Part shown: positions 1 through 6,991 of the stretch, in pieces
Layout: each line of letters starts with the position of its first letter
How positions within the stretch are numbered: the first letter of the stretch is position 1
Source of the DNA: a virus
Length of the DNA: 49,971 bases
Reading direction: 5' to 3' (one strand)
IMG/VR virus record: IMGVR_UViG_3300049734_000243
Location: 1 to 49,971 of that record
Translations under genes and position numbers: made by a program
The notes under the pieces: model-generated
The model's database searches: none
Seen by the model: only the letters and a program-made list of their open reading frames with translations
Told to the model about the DNA's origin: nothing

Positions 1-127
1 TGTCCGTATCCGGCTCACGGCGGCCGAAATCGCCATCGAGAAATGCACCGCACAAGCGGCAATAGTCCTCGTCGTCGGCTAGGCAGTCGTCGCAGTCACA
101 GGACTCCGTACCGTCGCACCGTTCGTC
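1..127. repeat. Left copy of 127-bp terminal direct repeat (contig circularity)
   Basis: Bases 1-127 are identical to 49845-49971. A perfect 127-base overlap at both ends is what a de Bruijn assembler leaves when a contig is circular. The true unit is then 49,844 bp. A minus-strand gene reads straight through the join with an intact frame, which supports a real circle or circular permutation. Confidence 0.93.
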
Positions 128-169
128 AAAATCCTCGGTGCCGTCATTGGGCCGCTCTTCTCGGATCAC
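1..169 (-). CDS. Acidic Cys-rich zinc-ribbon-like protein (N-terminal part; gene crosses the contig join)
   Basis: The N-terminal part of a 93-residue protein starts with GTG at 167-169 and continues across the join into 49732-49844. The start overlaps the stop of the VRR-NUC gene as GTGA and has a GGTGAGG ribosome-binding site. The protein is very acidic. It carries closely spaced cysteine pairs (C-x4-C-x-C-x2-C, then two CxxC knuckles), as expected for one or two zinc ribbons. I do not recognise a named family. Its place between the VRR-NUC gene and the beta-helix gene puts it at the distal end of the early operon. The function is unknown. Confidence 0.75.
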   Translation of the reverse strand, partial: MIREERPNDGTEDFDERCDGTESCDCDDCLADDEDYCRLCGAFLDGDFGRREPDTD

Positions 170-648
170 GACCGCCTCACCGGGTCGAGCCCACCGGTCG
201 CCTCGTCGCGGGTCGCGCGGCCTAACGCGATCACGAGCTCCTCGGCCTCACGGCGCCCGCCGATGTAGTGCTTCGATCCCTCGGCACCGTTGCACAGCTC
301 GTGGAACTCCTGCTGCGCCGGCGACACGACACCGCCCTTCTGCCGCTTCGTCTCCCACCAGAACGAGCAGAGCCCTGGGAACACTACGAAGCCGTCGCCA
401 AGGCCCGGCGTCTGCTTCGACGCCCGCGCCTGGCTGAGCGAGTAGACGCGGCCGCCGAACGCGCGGAAGACCTTCCAGCACTCGAGCTGCTCGATCCGCT
501 CGAGGCGTTCGGCGGTGCCGTCGTCGGGCGGGAGTGCGCCGGCTTTGCGTTCGCGCCAGGCGACGAGCGTCAGACCAGCCGCGTGTGCGGCGCGCAGTTC
601 GTCGATCGGCCCCATGGGCTCGAGCTCGACGATTTTCGGTGTCGTCAT
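166..648 (-). CDS. VRR-NUC domain nuclease
   Basis: A 160-residue PD-(D/E)xK enzyme of the VRR-NUC family, which in phages is often a stand-alone Holliday-junction-type or flap nuclease. The catalytic signature is visible: a Gly-Asp at D85 before a hydrophobic strand, E99-x-K101, then a conserved Gln (Q113) in the helix after a Ser-Pro. The start ATG at 646-648 overlaps the replisome-organiser stop as ATGA. The open frame extends upstream to 759, but that part lies inside the neighbouring gene. Next to the replication gene it probably processes replication or recombination intermediates. Motif order and length fit the family well. Confidence 0.85.
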   Translation of the reverse strand: MTTPKIVELEPMGPIDELRAAHAAGLTLVAWRERKAGALPPDDGTAERLERIEQLECWKVFRAFGGRVYSLSQARASKQTPGLGDGFVVFPGLCSFWWETKRQKGGVVSPAQQEFHELCNGAEGSKHYIGGRREAEELVIALGRATRDEATGGLDPVRRS

Positions 649-1802
649 GTGGTGCGGTCCTCGCTCGTCGGTCCATGTCCTGCGGCCGCTGTCACTGGTG
701 CGCACGCGGCCTCCGCCGCTTCGATCTTCGCCGACGTGAGCGCCATACGAAGTGCCCACGCCTGGATCGGGTCGTTCTCGTGGTTCGGGTAGCGTGACGT
801 CTCACGCGCCTCGAGCTCGGCCCACTCGTCCGGGTGCGCGGCGACCCACTCCTCGGCGTCCGCGAGCCGCTGTCGGCGATCGCGCTCGTCGGCTGCGCGC
901 TCGAGCTTCCCGTTGTATGCCGCCGCCTCAGTGACCGTTCGGCCCTGTGCGTCGGTCTCGACCCATGGCTCCAAGAGCTTGTTCAGCACCCACAGCACCG
1001 AGAGGCCCGGGTCGCGCGGCAGTTGCTTCAGGACATGACGGCAGGCGTGCTCGAGGTGCGCCGGCGATTGTGCGCGTGCGTAGACGCCGCGGCGGATCTT
1101 CGCGCCGTCAGAGTGTTCAAGCGCGTCCCAGAGCTGCTGTTCGCCGTCCGGTCTCCGCGCGGCGGGCATTTTGGCGAGGAGGTCGAGCGCGGCGGGCGGA
1201 AGTCGGCGATCGATCGGGCCGTTCTTCTCGCGTGAGCGAGAAGGTGCGGCGGCGGCGGATTTCCGGAATCCCCCTCCGCTCCCGCTCCCGCTCCTTTCTA
1301 AATCAAAATCAACATCCCGCTCTAAATCAGGACGGAAACGCTCCGGAATCGCTCTGGAATCCCTCTGGAGCGTTTCTGGAGGATTTCCGGAATCGCTCCC
1401 GCCATCGCCCTTAGGTGACTCTGGAGAAATTCTGGAGCCGTTCCCGAAGTCGTCGTTCGGCATCTCCGGCGGGTCCGGCAGCTTCGACGGCGTCGGGTGG
1501 CTGATCTTCTGGTGGCGAAGGAAGTTCACCACGACGCCGTAACGCACACGCGCGACGACATATAGCCGGATGCGCCCGCACGCCTCGAGCTGCGTGAGAT
1601 ACGTCTCGATCTTCTTCGCCGAGATGTCGTCGTCGAGTGGCCAGAGCTGCCCTTTGATCACGCGGGCGTCGGCGAGAAATCGTCCCGAGTCGTCGGCGCA
1701 CACTTCCCAAAGGCCCTTGAATGTCCATCGCACGAGCCTGGGAAGCGTGCACATCACGGGATCCGTCCAGAAATCCGGTTTTGCTGAACGAATGCGAGCC
1801 AT
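645..1802 (-). CDS. Phage replisome organiser / helicase loader (DnaD-like N-terminal domain)
   Basis: A 385-residue protein. The first 110 residues match the phage replisome-organiser N-terminal winged helix: Met-Ala-Arg-Ile-Arg-Ser start, a Lys-Pro-x-Phe-Trp-Thr-Asp motif, a Leu-Trp-x3-Ala-Asp-Asp-x-Gly stretch and an Asn-Phe-x2-His-Gln-Lys-Ile motif. A low-complexity Pro/Ser/Gly linker (about 115-190) follows. The C-terminal half is alpha-helical and could contact the host helicase or its loader. The linker DNA is unusual: short repeats beside an AT-rich patch (see the 1255-1440 entry), as in phages whose origin lies inside the initiator gene. Family assignment is firm; origin binding is inferred. 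Confidence 0.85.
   Translation of the reverse strand: MARIRSAKPDFWTDPVMCTLPRLVRWTFKGLWEVCADDSGRFLADARVIKGQLWPLDDDISAKKIETYLTQLEACGRIRLYVVARVRYGVVVNFLRHQKISHPTPSKLPDPPEMPNDDFGNGSRISPESPKGDGGSDSGNPPETLQRDSRAIPERFRPDLERDVDFDLERSGSGSGGGFRKSAAAAPSRSREKNGPIDRRLPPAALDLLAKMPAARRPDGEQQLWDALEHSDGAKIRRGVYARAQSPAHLEHACRHVLKQLPRDPGLSVLWVLNKLLEPWVETDAQGRTVTEAAAYNGKLERAADERDRRQRLADAEEWVAAHPDEWAELEARETSRYPNHENDPIQAWALRMALTSAKIEAAEAACAPVTAAAGHGPTSEDRTT
1255..1440. other. Candidate replication origin: short repeats plus AT-rich patch inside the initiator gene
   Basis: The plus strand carries TCCGGAATC at 1262, 1342 and 1386, a TCTGGAATC variant at 1353, and several TCTGGAG copies between 1363 and 1437. The patch at about 1297-1330 is AT-rich (runs such as TCTAAATCAAAATCAAC) in an otherwise GC-rich genome. 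Iteron-like repeats beside an AT-rich stretch inside a replication-initiator gene are the lambda O arrangement. No binding data exist, so this is inference. Confidence 0.45.
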
Positions 1803-1805
1803 TTT

Positions 1806-2102
1806 TTAGGCACCCCTCTCTCGGAAAACGGGGTCTTTTTCGTGAGACCCCCCTCGATTTTCCGGGGGGGTCGCGTCCGAAACGGGGTCGATTCTGACGA
1901 GCTGACCGGCCCGAATCGCCCCATCGAGGCGCTCTGCGATCGCTTCCATCTCGGCCCCGATCGAGCGCGCGCGGTTGTTTGTGGCGATGCGTGCGTGTCT
2001 GCGGAGGAACTCCACGTGCCGGTCAGGGAGCTCGGCGCGGCCCGTCATCCGGTCGAGCACGCCGGGCACGACGTCGGCGATCGGCGTGAGGCGCGCGCTC
2101 AT
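1806..2102 (-). CDS. Small helical protein of unknown function
   Basis: A 98-residue hydrophilic, Arg/Glu-rich, probably all-helical protein. I do not recognise the family. ATG at 2100-2102 is preferred because a GGGGG tract lies 8-12 bases upstream; a GTG two codons earlier is possible. The gene ends three bases before the replisome-organiser start, with TAA followed by an A-run into the ATG, so the two are probably co-translated. It could be an accessory to replication initiation. Confidence 0.6.
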   Translation of the reverse strand: MSARLTPIADVVPGVLDRMTGRAELPDRHVEFLRRHARIATNNRARSIGAEMEAIAERLDGAIRAGQLVRIDPVSDATPPENRGGSHEKDPVFRERGA

Positions 2103-2156
2103 GCCCACGCCCCCAGGTCGGTCGTGAGCGAACGAACAACCAGGTCGCCGTGGCGA

Positions 2157-2396
2157 GGTAGACCGATTGGTAGACTATTGCGGCCTGTTGGGGACGTTGC
2201 GGGCGTCTTGGGGCCCTTTACGCCTACCTTTATGACTGACGACGCCCGGGAGTGGGGTGCGCTTAGGATCCAGTGGGGCAACCCGTCCGGGTTCGAGTCC
2301 CGGCTTTCGCATCGCCCGACGTAGCAACGTGTTACTCGCATTTACGCCTCCCGCTCGCCGGCCTCGGCGAGGACCGAGGTAGACTTTTCGGTAGAT
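2157..2396. other. attP: attP: tRNA-Leu(UAG) 3'-half core with paired integrase arm sites
   Basis: The core at 2262-2311 is the 3' half of a plus-strand tRNA-Leu gene. It has an anticodon loop with TAG (2264-2266), a long variable arm closed by GGG-GCAA-CCC (2275-2284), a T-arm CCGGG-TTCGAGT-CCCGG (2287-2303) and the acceptor 3' strand CTTTCGC plus A. The 5' half is absent, so this is not a working tRNA gene. Four GGTAGAC/T copies flank it at 2157, 2169, 2378 and 2390, with both pairs exactly 12 bp apart and in the same orientation, as expected for arm-type sites. The integrase gene is about 0.5 kb away. The 2103-2341 stretch holds no convincing gene. Confidence 0.82.
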
Positions 2397-2902
2397 TCCG
2401 AGCGGTCGATTGCCGCTACAGTTGCCGCGACATCGGCCGGCAAATCCCACAGACCGAGAGCGCCCCGACATTGGATCGGCTGCGGAAATCCGAAGGCCGC
2501 GCCGCACCAAAAGGCAAAGCGCCGCTCGTCTGCGACGTCGTAATTCCCGAATGCGAACTCGAGGCGCGCCTGCTCTTCGCTGCTAGACCTAGCCCGAATG
2601 TCATGCAGATAGCCCGGCGTTATCTCCTCGCAGTATTGCAGATCAACGGCGCCGATCAGCGCTGCGCGCGGCAGGTCGCCCGGTTTTGCGATCCCGAGCG
2701 CGCGTAGCGTCGAGGCAAATGGCTCGAGAAAGCACGTGTCGATCGCATCCCGGGGAAATCCTTTCGCGGCGTGAATGTAGAGCCGCCCGCGATGATACGT
2801 CTTCCAATTGCGCGTTTCGACGCGCTTAGGCGGAACGATGGCGTTAGGTGCTCGGCGAACCATGAGCGTTGCCCACGGCTGAGTTAGTGTGATCGATTTC
2901 AC
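2342..2902 (-). CDS. ASCH domain protein
   Basis: A 186-residue protein. The N-terminus has the ASCH (ASC-1 homology) signature: a first strand reading Ser-Ile-Thr-Leu-Thr-Gln-Pro-Trp-Ala, Lys-x-Val-Glu-Thr-Arg-x-Trp at about 27-34, and Tyr-His-Arg-Gly-x-Leu-x-Ile-His-Ala-Ala-Lys at about 36-47. ASCH domains are PUA-like RNA- or nucleotide-binding folds, and some have RNase or base-modified-nucleoside hydrolase activity. The GTG start overlaps the integrase stop as GTGA. The 3' end of the gene covers the right-hand attP arm sites. The exact role in the phage is unknown. Confidence 0.85.
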   Translation of the reverse strand: MKSITLTQPWATLMVRRAPNAIVPPKRVETRNWKTYHRGRLYIHAAKGFPRDAIDTCFLEPFASTLRALGIAKPGDLPRAALIGAVDLQYCEEITPGYLHDIRARSSSEEQARLEFAFGNYDVADERRFAFWCGAAFGFPQPIQCRGALGLWDLPADVAATVAAIDRSESTEKSTSVLAEAGEREA

Positions 2903-4068
2903 TTGCCCGCCTGCGCTTTATGGCGCTCGTCAAGAGTCGGCTTGAATCGCGCGTACGTGCCGTGCACGGTCGCGACCGAACTCCCAAGCTGCTCGGAGAT
3001 CGCTTCGAACTCCACGCCTCGTTTGCGGGCCCGTACGGCCCAGGAATGGCGCGCGTCGCGCAGCGTGTAATCGTCGACCTGCACTGCGGCCGCCGCCTTC
3101 TGATGCTGGTAGTGCGCCTGGTAGCGCGTCACGTTAGGCCAGAGCACGGCGTTCGGCAGTTGCTGACGGAGGAACGCCTCGAGGTACGGACGCGCCCACG
3201 CCTCGACGAGGATCTCGTGCCGGTCGCGCGTGTCCGTCTTCGTGCCCGGCACGTGCGCGAGCCCGCAGTAGCCGTCCCGGTCCTTCGCGTAGAGCTCGAC
3301 GTCGCGGCGCTTCATGCCGAGCGCCGCCGAAACTTCGGCGCCGGTCGCCTTGATGAACGCGGCGAGTGAGCGGAACTCGGGCGGCATCGCGTCGACGATT
3401 CGCTTGTCATTCGCGGCCGTCTCCCAGCGCAGCTTCGGGGTCCCCTTCTTGGGCCGCTTGATGTCATCGATCGGGTTCCCCTCGAGCACGTGCATCTCGC
3501 GCAGGTAGCCGATCAGCGAGAAGAGCGCGTAGAGCAGCTTCCGCTTGTAGCCGACCGAGACCGGCTCGCCGTTCGCCTTGAGGCGCGTCGCGAGCCACTG
3601 CGAGACCCGAGGCGTCGTGAGTTCCGAGCGATAGCGGATGCGGTCGTCGGGGAGCGCGTTGCCGTCCTCGTCCTCGGCGGGCACGTCGGGGTCGGCGACG
3701 ATCGTCGCGAGCTGCGCGCGATACATCTCCGCCGTGCCGGTCTCGCCGAGGTTCGATCGGACCCAGTCCTGCCAGCCGTCGAGGTACGCGGTGAGGTCGA
3801 CGTCCTTGAGTCGTGCGCGGAGCTCGTCGAGCTGGTCGCGCTGGTCGGCGTCGTAGAGCTCCCCGAGCGTGAGCCGTGGCGGCGAGACGGTCACGGCCTC
3901 AAGCAGATCCCAGTCGCGGCGCTTCTTGAGGCGCTTCACGAGCGCGGCGACGTCGTCGGCGACGTCGGGATCCGAGGTCCCGCACGAGCGGATCGGGCCG
4001 ATGCCGCGCGAACGGATCGGGACGCGGATCGAGAAGTGCCCGCCGGGATATTTGCGATATGGCGTCAT
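2899..4068 (-). CDS. int: Tyrosine recombinase integrase with an atypical active site
   Basis: A 389-residue phage-type tyrosine integrase with an N-terminal arm-binding region, a helical core-binding domain (about 90-200) and a catalytic domain (about 215-380). The nucleophile is Y372. K277 sits in a Gly-Thr-Lys turn and R340 in the box II arginine position. Three usual catalytic positions differ. The box I arginine (normally Thr-Gly-x-Arg) is E245, the box II histidine (H-x-x-R) is R337, and the later His/Trp nine residues before the tyrosine is S363. The protein is full length and has a matching attP, so it is probably active and belongs to a divergent subfamily. The ATG follows the excisionase-like gene after TAA with four bases between. 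Confidence 0.9.
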   Translation of the reverse strand: MTPYRKYPGGHFSIRVPIRSRGIGPIRSCGTSDPDVADDVAALVKRLKKRRDWDLLEAVTVSPPRLTLGELYDADQRDQLDELRARLKDVDLTAYLDGWQDWVRSNLGETGTAEMYRAQLATIVADPDVPAEDEDGNALPDDRIRYRSELTTPRVSQWLATRLKANGEPVSVGYKRKLLYALFSLIGYLREMHVLEGNPIDDIKRPKKGTPKLRWETAANDKRIVDAMPPEFRSLAAFIKATGAEVSAALGMKRRDVELYAKDRDGYCGLAHVPGTKTDTRDRHEILVEAWARPYLEAFLRQQLPNAVLWPNVTRYQAHYQHQKAAAAVQVDDYTLRDARHSWAVRARKRGVEFEAISEQLGSSVATVHGTYARFKPTLDERHKAQAGK

Positions 4069-4072
4069 GGCG

Positions 4073-4348
4073 TTAGGCGCTCCGGCGGACGCGTGACGGA
4101 CTCGCCGTGCCAGGCGGCCGCGGCTCGACCACGTCGTCGGTTACCGAGTGCGTCAGGTAGCGGCGCACGTAGGCCAGGAGCTCGGAGCGCAGATAGAGCC
4201 GCGCGCCGGCACGCTTCCCCTCCCCGCGGCCCGGGAGGATTGCAACCGGCACGTTCGAGCGCCTGAGCCATGAGACGGACCGGCGCATGAACTGCGCGGC
4301 CTCCTCCTCGTTCAGGATCTCGTCCGCGACGTTAAGCGGCTGCGTCAT
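4073..4348 (-). CDS. Helix-turn-helix protein, excisionase-like
   Basis: A 91-residue protein with an N-terminal MerR/HTH_17-like DNA-binding domain: Asn-Glu-Glu-Glu-Ala-Ala-x-Phe at about 10-17, a recognition-helix region with Ser-x-Ser-Trp-Leu-Arg-Arg, then a Gly/Arg wing and Leu-x-Leu-Arg-Ser-Glu-Leu. The C-terminal tail is basic and Pro/Ser-rich. It lies directly upstream of int in the same transcript and ends four bases before the int start, which suits an excisionase or directionality factor. The start ATG at 4346-4348 overlaps the preceding gene by 17 bases. The longer open frame to 4546 is a shadow. Confidence 0.7.
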   Translation of the reverse strand: MTQPLNVADEILNEEEAAQFMRRSVSWLRRSNVPVAILPGRGEGKRAGARLYLRSELLAYVRRYLTHSVTDDVVEPRPPGTASPSRVRRSA

Positions 4349-4571
4349 CGGCGTTCTCCACGCGCGGGGTGGCGAGCAGGCAGGCGCGGTCGTACGCGGC
4401 CACGACGGCGCGGCGCGACATCCGGAAGGCTTCGAGGATGGGCGCCTTCGACGTGGCCGTGAGGTAGAGCCGCGCGATGATGTCTTCGTGCTCGGTGAGC
4501 AGGCGCATGAACTCGTCGCGTGCCGGGTTGGCGGGCGTCGTCTCAACGGCGCGGATGGCGTCGGTCGTCAT
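4332..4571 (-). CDS. Small helical protein of unknown function
   Basis: A 79-residue protein, mostly helical, with a Phe-Arg-Met-Ser-Arg-Arg-Ala-Val-Val-Ala-Ala-Tyr stretch that could be the second and third helices of an HTH. The ATG at 4569-4571 overlaps the HNH gene stop as ATGA. The 3' end overlaps the excisionase-like gene by 17 bases. I cannot name a family; DNA binding is only a suggestion. Confidence 0.6.
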   Translation of the reverse strand: MTTDAIRAVETTPANPARDEFMRLLTEHEDIIARLYLTATSKAPILEAFRMSRRAVVAAYDRACLLATPRVENADDAAA

Positions 4572-5035
4572 GCGCTGGCACCCTCGCGCCATGGCTGGCC
4601 TAACGTCAGCCAGTAGTCTGGACGCGCCTCAGCCTCGGCGCGTGTGATGTCTTCCTGGCCGTAATAGTGCGCGTAGAAGCCGCAGACGTACGGGACGAAC
4701 CAGCGCGAGTGATCCCAGAGGTACGGCCGCTCGGGGATCACCTTCGCCTGTATCGTCAGATGGCAGACTTGGCAGAGCGCGAGCAGGTTCCACCACCGGC
4801 AGTTGGCCTTGTCGCCGTCGAGATGGTGCACGGTGAGGATGCGCAGCTTCCCATCCTGCGGGTGCGTGCAGTGCTCGGTGCACGGCGTGAGCTCGCGATG
4901 TTGCTTCGTGGTGACGATCATCCGGTCGCCGCGCGGATGGCCACACCGGATGCAACGGTGGCCAGCCTGCTGCTTCACGCGCTCGGCGATCGCGGACCAA
5001 TCGGGCGGGTAGACGCCGCGCGTATCGAGTCTCAT
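4568..5035 (-). CDS. HNH endonuclease
   Basis: A 155-residue HNH nuclease. A structural zinc knuckle begins at C28-x2-C31. The His-His-Leu-Asp-Gly-Asp segment (H70, H71) carries the first catalytic histidine, N83 lies in Trp-Trp-Asn-Leu, and C88-x2-C91-His completes the ribbon and metal site. The architecture fits free-standing phage HNH proteins, either homing nucleases or replication/packaging nickases. The start overlaps the stop of the 51-residue zinc protein as ATGA. It lies far from the terminase genes, so a packaging role is less likely. Confidence 0.85.
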   Translation of the reverse strand: MRLDTRGVYPPDWSAIAERVKQQAGHRCIRCGHPRGDRMIVTTKQHRELTPCTEHCTHPQDGKLRILTVHHLDGDKANCRWWNLLALCQVCHLTIQAKVIPERPYLWDHSRWFVPYVCGFYAHYYGQEDITRAEAEARPDYWLTLGQPWREGASA

Positions 5036-5187
5036 GCGGCCCTCACCGATGGGGTCCAGTAGACCGGCAGTGGCTGGACGGGTGGCGTCTCAGCTGTCGG
5101 CGCGCTCGCGATCGGCTCACGGCGATCGCACAGCACCGGGCAGCGGCCGCCGATCAGCGCGTAGTGGCAATGCGGACAGCGGTTCAT
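5032..5187 (-). CDS. Small zinc-knuckle protein
   Basis: A 51-residue protein that opens with Met-Asn-Arg-Cys-Pro-His-Cys and a second pair at Arg-Cys-Pro-Val-Leu-Cys, a minimal four-cysteine zinc knuckle, followed by a Pro-rich tail. The ATG at 5185-5187 overlaps the upstream HNH stop as ATGA, and its own stop overlaps the next HNH start the same way. It sits exactly between two HNH genes. No family is recognised; nucleic-acid binding is inferred from the knuckle. Confidence 0.6.
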   Translation of the reverse strand: MNRCPHCHYALIGGRCPVLCDRREPIASAPTAETPPVQPLPVYWTPSVRAA

Positions 5188-5651
5188 GCGTGTCGCCTCG
5201 CAGCTCGCCGCATCCGGCAATCCTCACGTCGGCAGATTCGGCAACGGCGCCGACCGGGGTGGCGCGAAGACGTCTCCGTGTTCTCGGCTGTCAGTTCGTG
5301 GCCTCGATGGCAGTGCGTCCGACCGACGAACTGGTTGTTCCAGCGTCCCTTACTCGCCATGTCCTGGCTGTTATCGCGTGGTGTGCCGAGGAAGAGGTGG
5401 TCAGGCCGCACACAACTCGGATTGTCGCAGCGATGGAGTACCCACAGCCCAGCCGGGATCTCACCGAAATGCACGCGATACGACACGCGGTGCGCTTCTT
5501 CCCAATGGCCATTGCACAGGTTGAGACGCCCGTAGCCCTGACGCGTCCGGGCTCCGTCGAACTCCCAGCAGCCCGCTCCCTTCTGGACGCGAGCCCAGAA
5601 CCGAGTCGCGACATCGCCGCGAATCCATCTACGCTTCTTCGTTGCGGTCAT
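5184..5651 (-). CDS. HNH homing-type endonuclease (HNH_3-like)
   Basis: A 155-residue HNH nuclease of the homing type. The domain has Phe-Trp-x-Arg-Val and Gly-Cys-Trp-Glu at 18-30, then the core His-Arg-Cys-Asp-Asn-Pro (H73, N77), Arg-Pro-Asp-His-Leu (H85) and Gly-Thr-x-Arg-Asp-Asn (N94). A C-terminal zinc ribbon follows, with a His-Cys-x-Arg-Gly-His and a Cys-Arg-Ile-Cys pair. It resembles the plus-strand HNH protein at 17181-17687 in the same motifs. Such genes spread as mobile elements between phages. It overlaps both neighbours by four bases. Confidence 0.9.
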   Translation of the reverse strand: MTATKKRRWIRGDVATRFWARVQKGAGCWEFDGARTRQGYGRLNLCNGHWEEAHRVSYRVHFGEIPAGLWVLHRCDNPSCVRPDHLFLGTPRDNSQDMASKGRWNNQFVGRTHCHRGHELTAENTETSSRHPGRRRCRICRREDCRMRRAARRHA

Positions 5652-5998
5652 GCCTGGCGTCCCACTGGCACGTCGTTGCGTTCACGTTCTCGATAATCAG
5701 CAACTATCCGATCCCAATCAGGACAGGTGCGTCGATGGGGAAGTCCGCGCCCGTCGTGCACGTCGACCTCGCCCGCGAACACGTCGAGTTGGTGCCGCTG
5801 CTTGTCGGTCGCCACGCTCGGCCGCAGGCAGCCCGGACCGTCGCAGTCGACGGCGAGGAACTTCCCGTCGCGCCACGGGTCGGGCACGATGTAGATCGTG
5901 CGGGTACACGTCCCGCCGAGCTCCATGCCCCGGCACCGCTGGCCTTTCGCGCCAGCGGGGACGGTGATCAGACGGGTCCGAATGAAGCCTTTAGGCAT
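5648..5998 (-). CDS. Conserved-looking protein of unknown function
   Basis: A 116-residue mixed alpha/beta protein. ATG at 5996-5998 is chosen because it overlaps the upstream stop as TAATG; the open frame runs further only into the neighbouring gene. It contains four to five cysteines (Arg-Cys-Arg-Gly, Cys-Thr-Arg, Asp-Cys-Asp-Gly-Pro-Gly-Cys) that could bind a metal. I do not recognise the family. Confidence 0.6.
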   Translation of the reverse strand: MPKGFIRTRLITVPAGAKGQRCRGMELGGTCTRTIYIVPDPWRDGKFLAVDCDGPGCLRPSVATDKQRHQLDVFAGEVDVHDGRGLPHRRTCPDWDRIVADYRERERNDVPVGRQA

Positions 5999-6351
5999 TA
6001 GGCCATCCTCCGGATCCGCACGACGTAGCAACTCCCCATTCCCTTCGTGGCGGGATACTTCTGGATCCACTTCGGCACCGGTTCACCGTCCGGAACAATG
6101 ACGTTCTCCCGCCCGTGCGGACGGTACTCGACACCGCCCTCAAGAAGACCCGCGCGCACTGCAGCATGGATGCGTCGAATGCGGCGAGCCTCGAGCGCGC
6201 GCTGCGCCTCCCAATCGGGCCACGTCGGCGCACTTATGCGCCACGGGCTCGGTATCAGGTCGCCCATCCACGTCCATTCGCGAGGCAGCTCGCCGAGCAC
6301 CTTGTCGGTGACTGGCGACGCTACCGCCTCGAAGAGCGAGAGCTGCTGCAT
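5998..6351 (-). CDS. Protein of unknown function, possible DNA-binding
   Basis: A 117-residue protein beginning Met-Gln-Gln-Leu-Ser-Leu-Phe, a clamp-binding-like N-terminus (QxxLxLF resembles the beta-clamp motif). A Trp-rich middle and basic helix (Arg-Arg-Ile-Arg-Arg-Ile-His-Ala-Ala) come next, then a beta-rich end. The pattern recalls winged-helix restriction/modification or replication accessory proteins, but I cannot assign it. The ATG lies eight bases after the upstream TAA. The longer frame to 6786 is a shadow of the next gene. Confidence 0.6.
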   Translation of the reverse strand: MQQLSLFEAVASPVTDKVLGELPREWTWMGDLIPSPWRISAPTWPDWEAQRALEARRIRRIHAAVRAGLLEGGVEYRPHGRENVIVPDGEPVPKWIQKYPATKGMGSCYVVRIRRMA

Positions 6352-6359
6352 GGCTGCGG

Positions 6360-6836
6360 TTACGCCGCCGGTGCCAGCGGGAGGTCCGCCTGGAACCGCT
6401 TGCCATGCAGGAACCGGATGGCCTGCTGACGCACGGTCTCGAGCGCGTCGTCCCAGTCGGCCGGCACGTAGCCCGGCTTCCCGATCTCCGCCTCTTCGCG
6501 CGCCTCGCGGAGCAGCGGAGTGTTCAGGAAGATCGGCGCCGTGAACGCTTCCGGCGTGTAGCGCGCGTGCACGATGACGTTGTAGCGCGTGCCGCCACCT
6601 TTGGCCTTCTCCTCGCCGAACGAGAAGCCGGTAATCGCGAGCCCTTCGGCCCAAGGCTTCGGCAGCCCGCAGGCCGCGACGACGAGCGGGACGAAAGCCG
6701 CGAACGCACTCGTGAACGACTTCTCCGGCGCCTGTTTCGAGACGCGCTTGTGCTCGGACGTCTCGCCATTCTCGGCCTCGGTCCATTCAATCCGAGTTTC
6801 CTTGCCGTCGATGTAGCGAATCTTCTTGAGATCCAT
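6360..6836 (-). CDS. Protein of unknown function (early operon)
   Basis: A 158-residue soluble alpha/beta protein with a charged N-terminus (Lys/Glu-rich first 40 residues), a hydrophobic central helix, and a Tyr-x-Val-x-Val-His-Ala strand. No motif I can name. It is the first gene after the 155-base gap at 6837-6991, so it may have its own ribosome-loading site. Confidence 0.6.
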   Translation of the reverse strand: MDLKKIRYIDGKETRIEWTEAENGETSEHKRVSKQAPEKSFTSAFAAFVPLVVAACGLPKPWAEGLAITGFSFGEEKAKGGGTRYNVIVHARYTPEAFTAPIFLNTPLLREAREEAEIGKPGYVPADWDDALETVRQQAIRFLHGKRFQADLPLAPAA

Positions 6837-6991
6837 CGGGCCAACTCCGGGTGCAGGGTGGAACAGTGAGAAGCGGTCGGGCCCGATTCGACGGGCCGTC
6901 TCTACGCTGGTTAGCCGTTAGGCGTCAGGACGGGGCGCACCCGCCTGCCCGTGTGCGTAGCGTGCTGCCGATTGCACCACGACCGCGGGGT
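6837..6991. other. 155-base intergenic stretch with a hairpin
   Basis: No gene is supported here. A GGCCCG/CGGGCC inverted repeat with a six-base ATTCGA loop lies near 6880-6897 on the plus strand. It is not followed by a T-run in either direction, so it is not a clear intrinsic terminator. A GCCGTTAGGC copy of the genome-wide heptamer is also present. Confidence 0.4.

Noticed and set aside
2099-2341. Minus-strand open frame reading Ser-Arg-Asp-Ser-Asn-Pro
   Set aside because: This peptide is the usual false translation of the complement of a tRNA T-arm. The region is the attP core.
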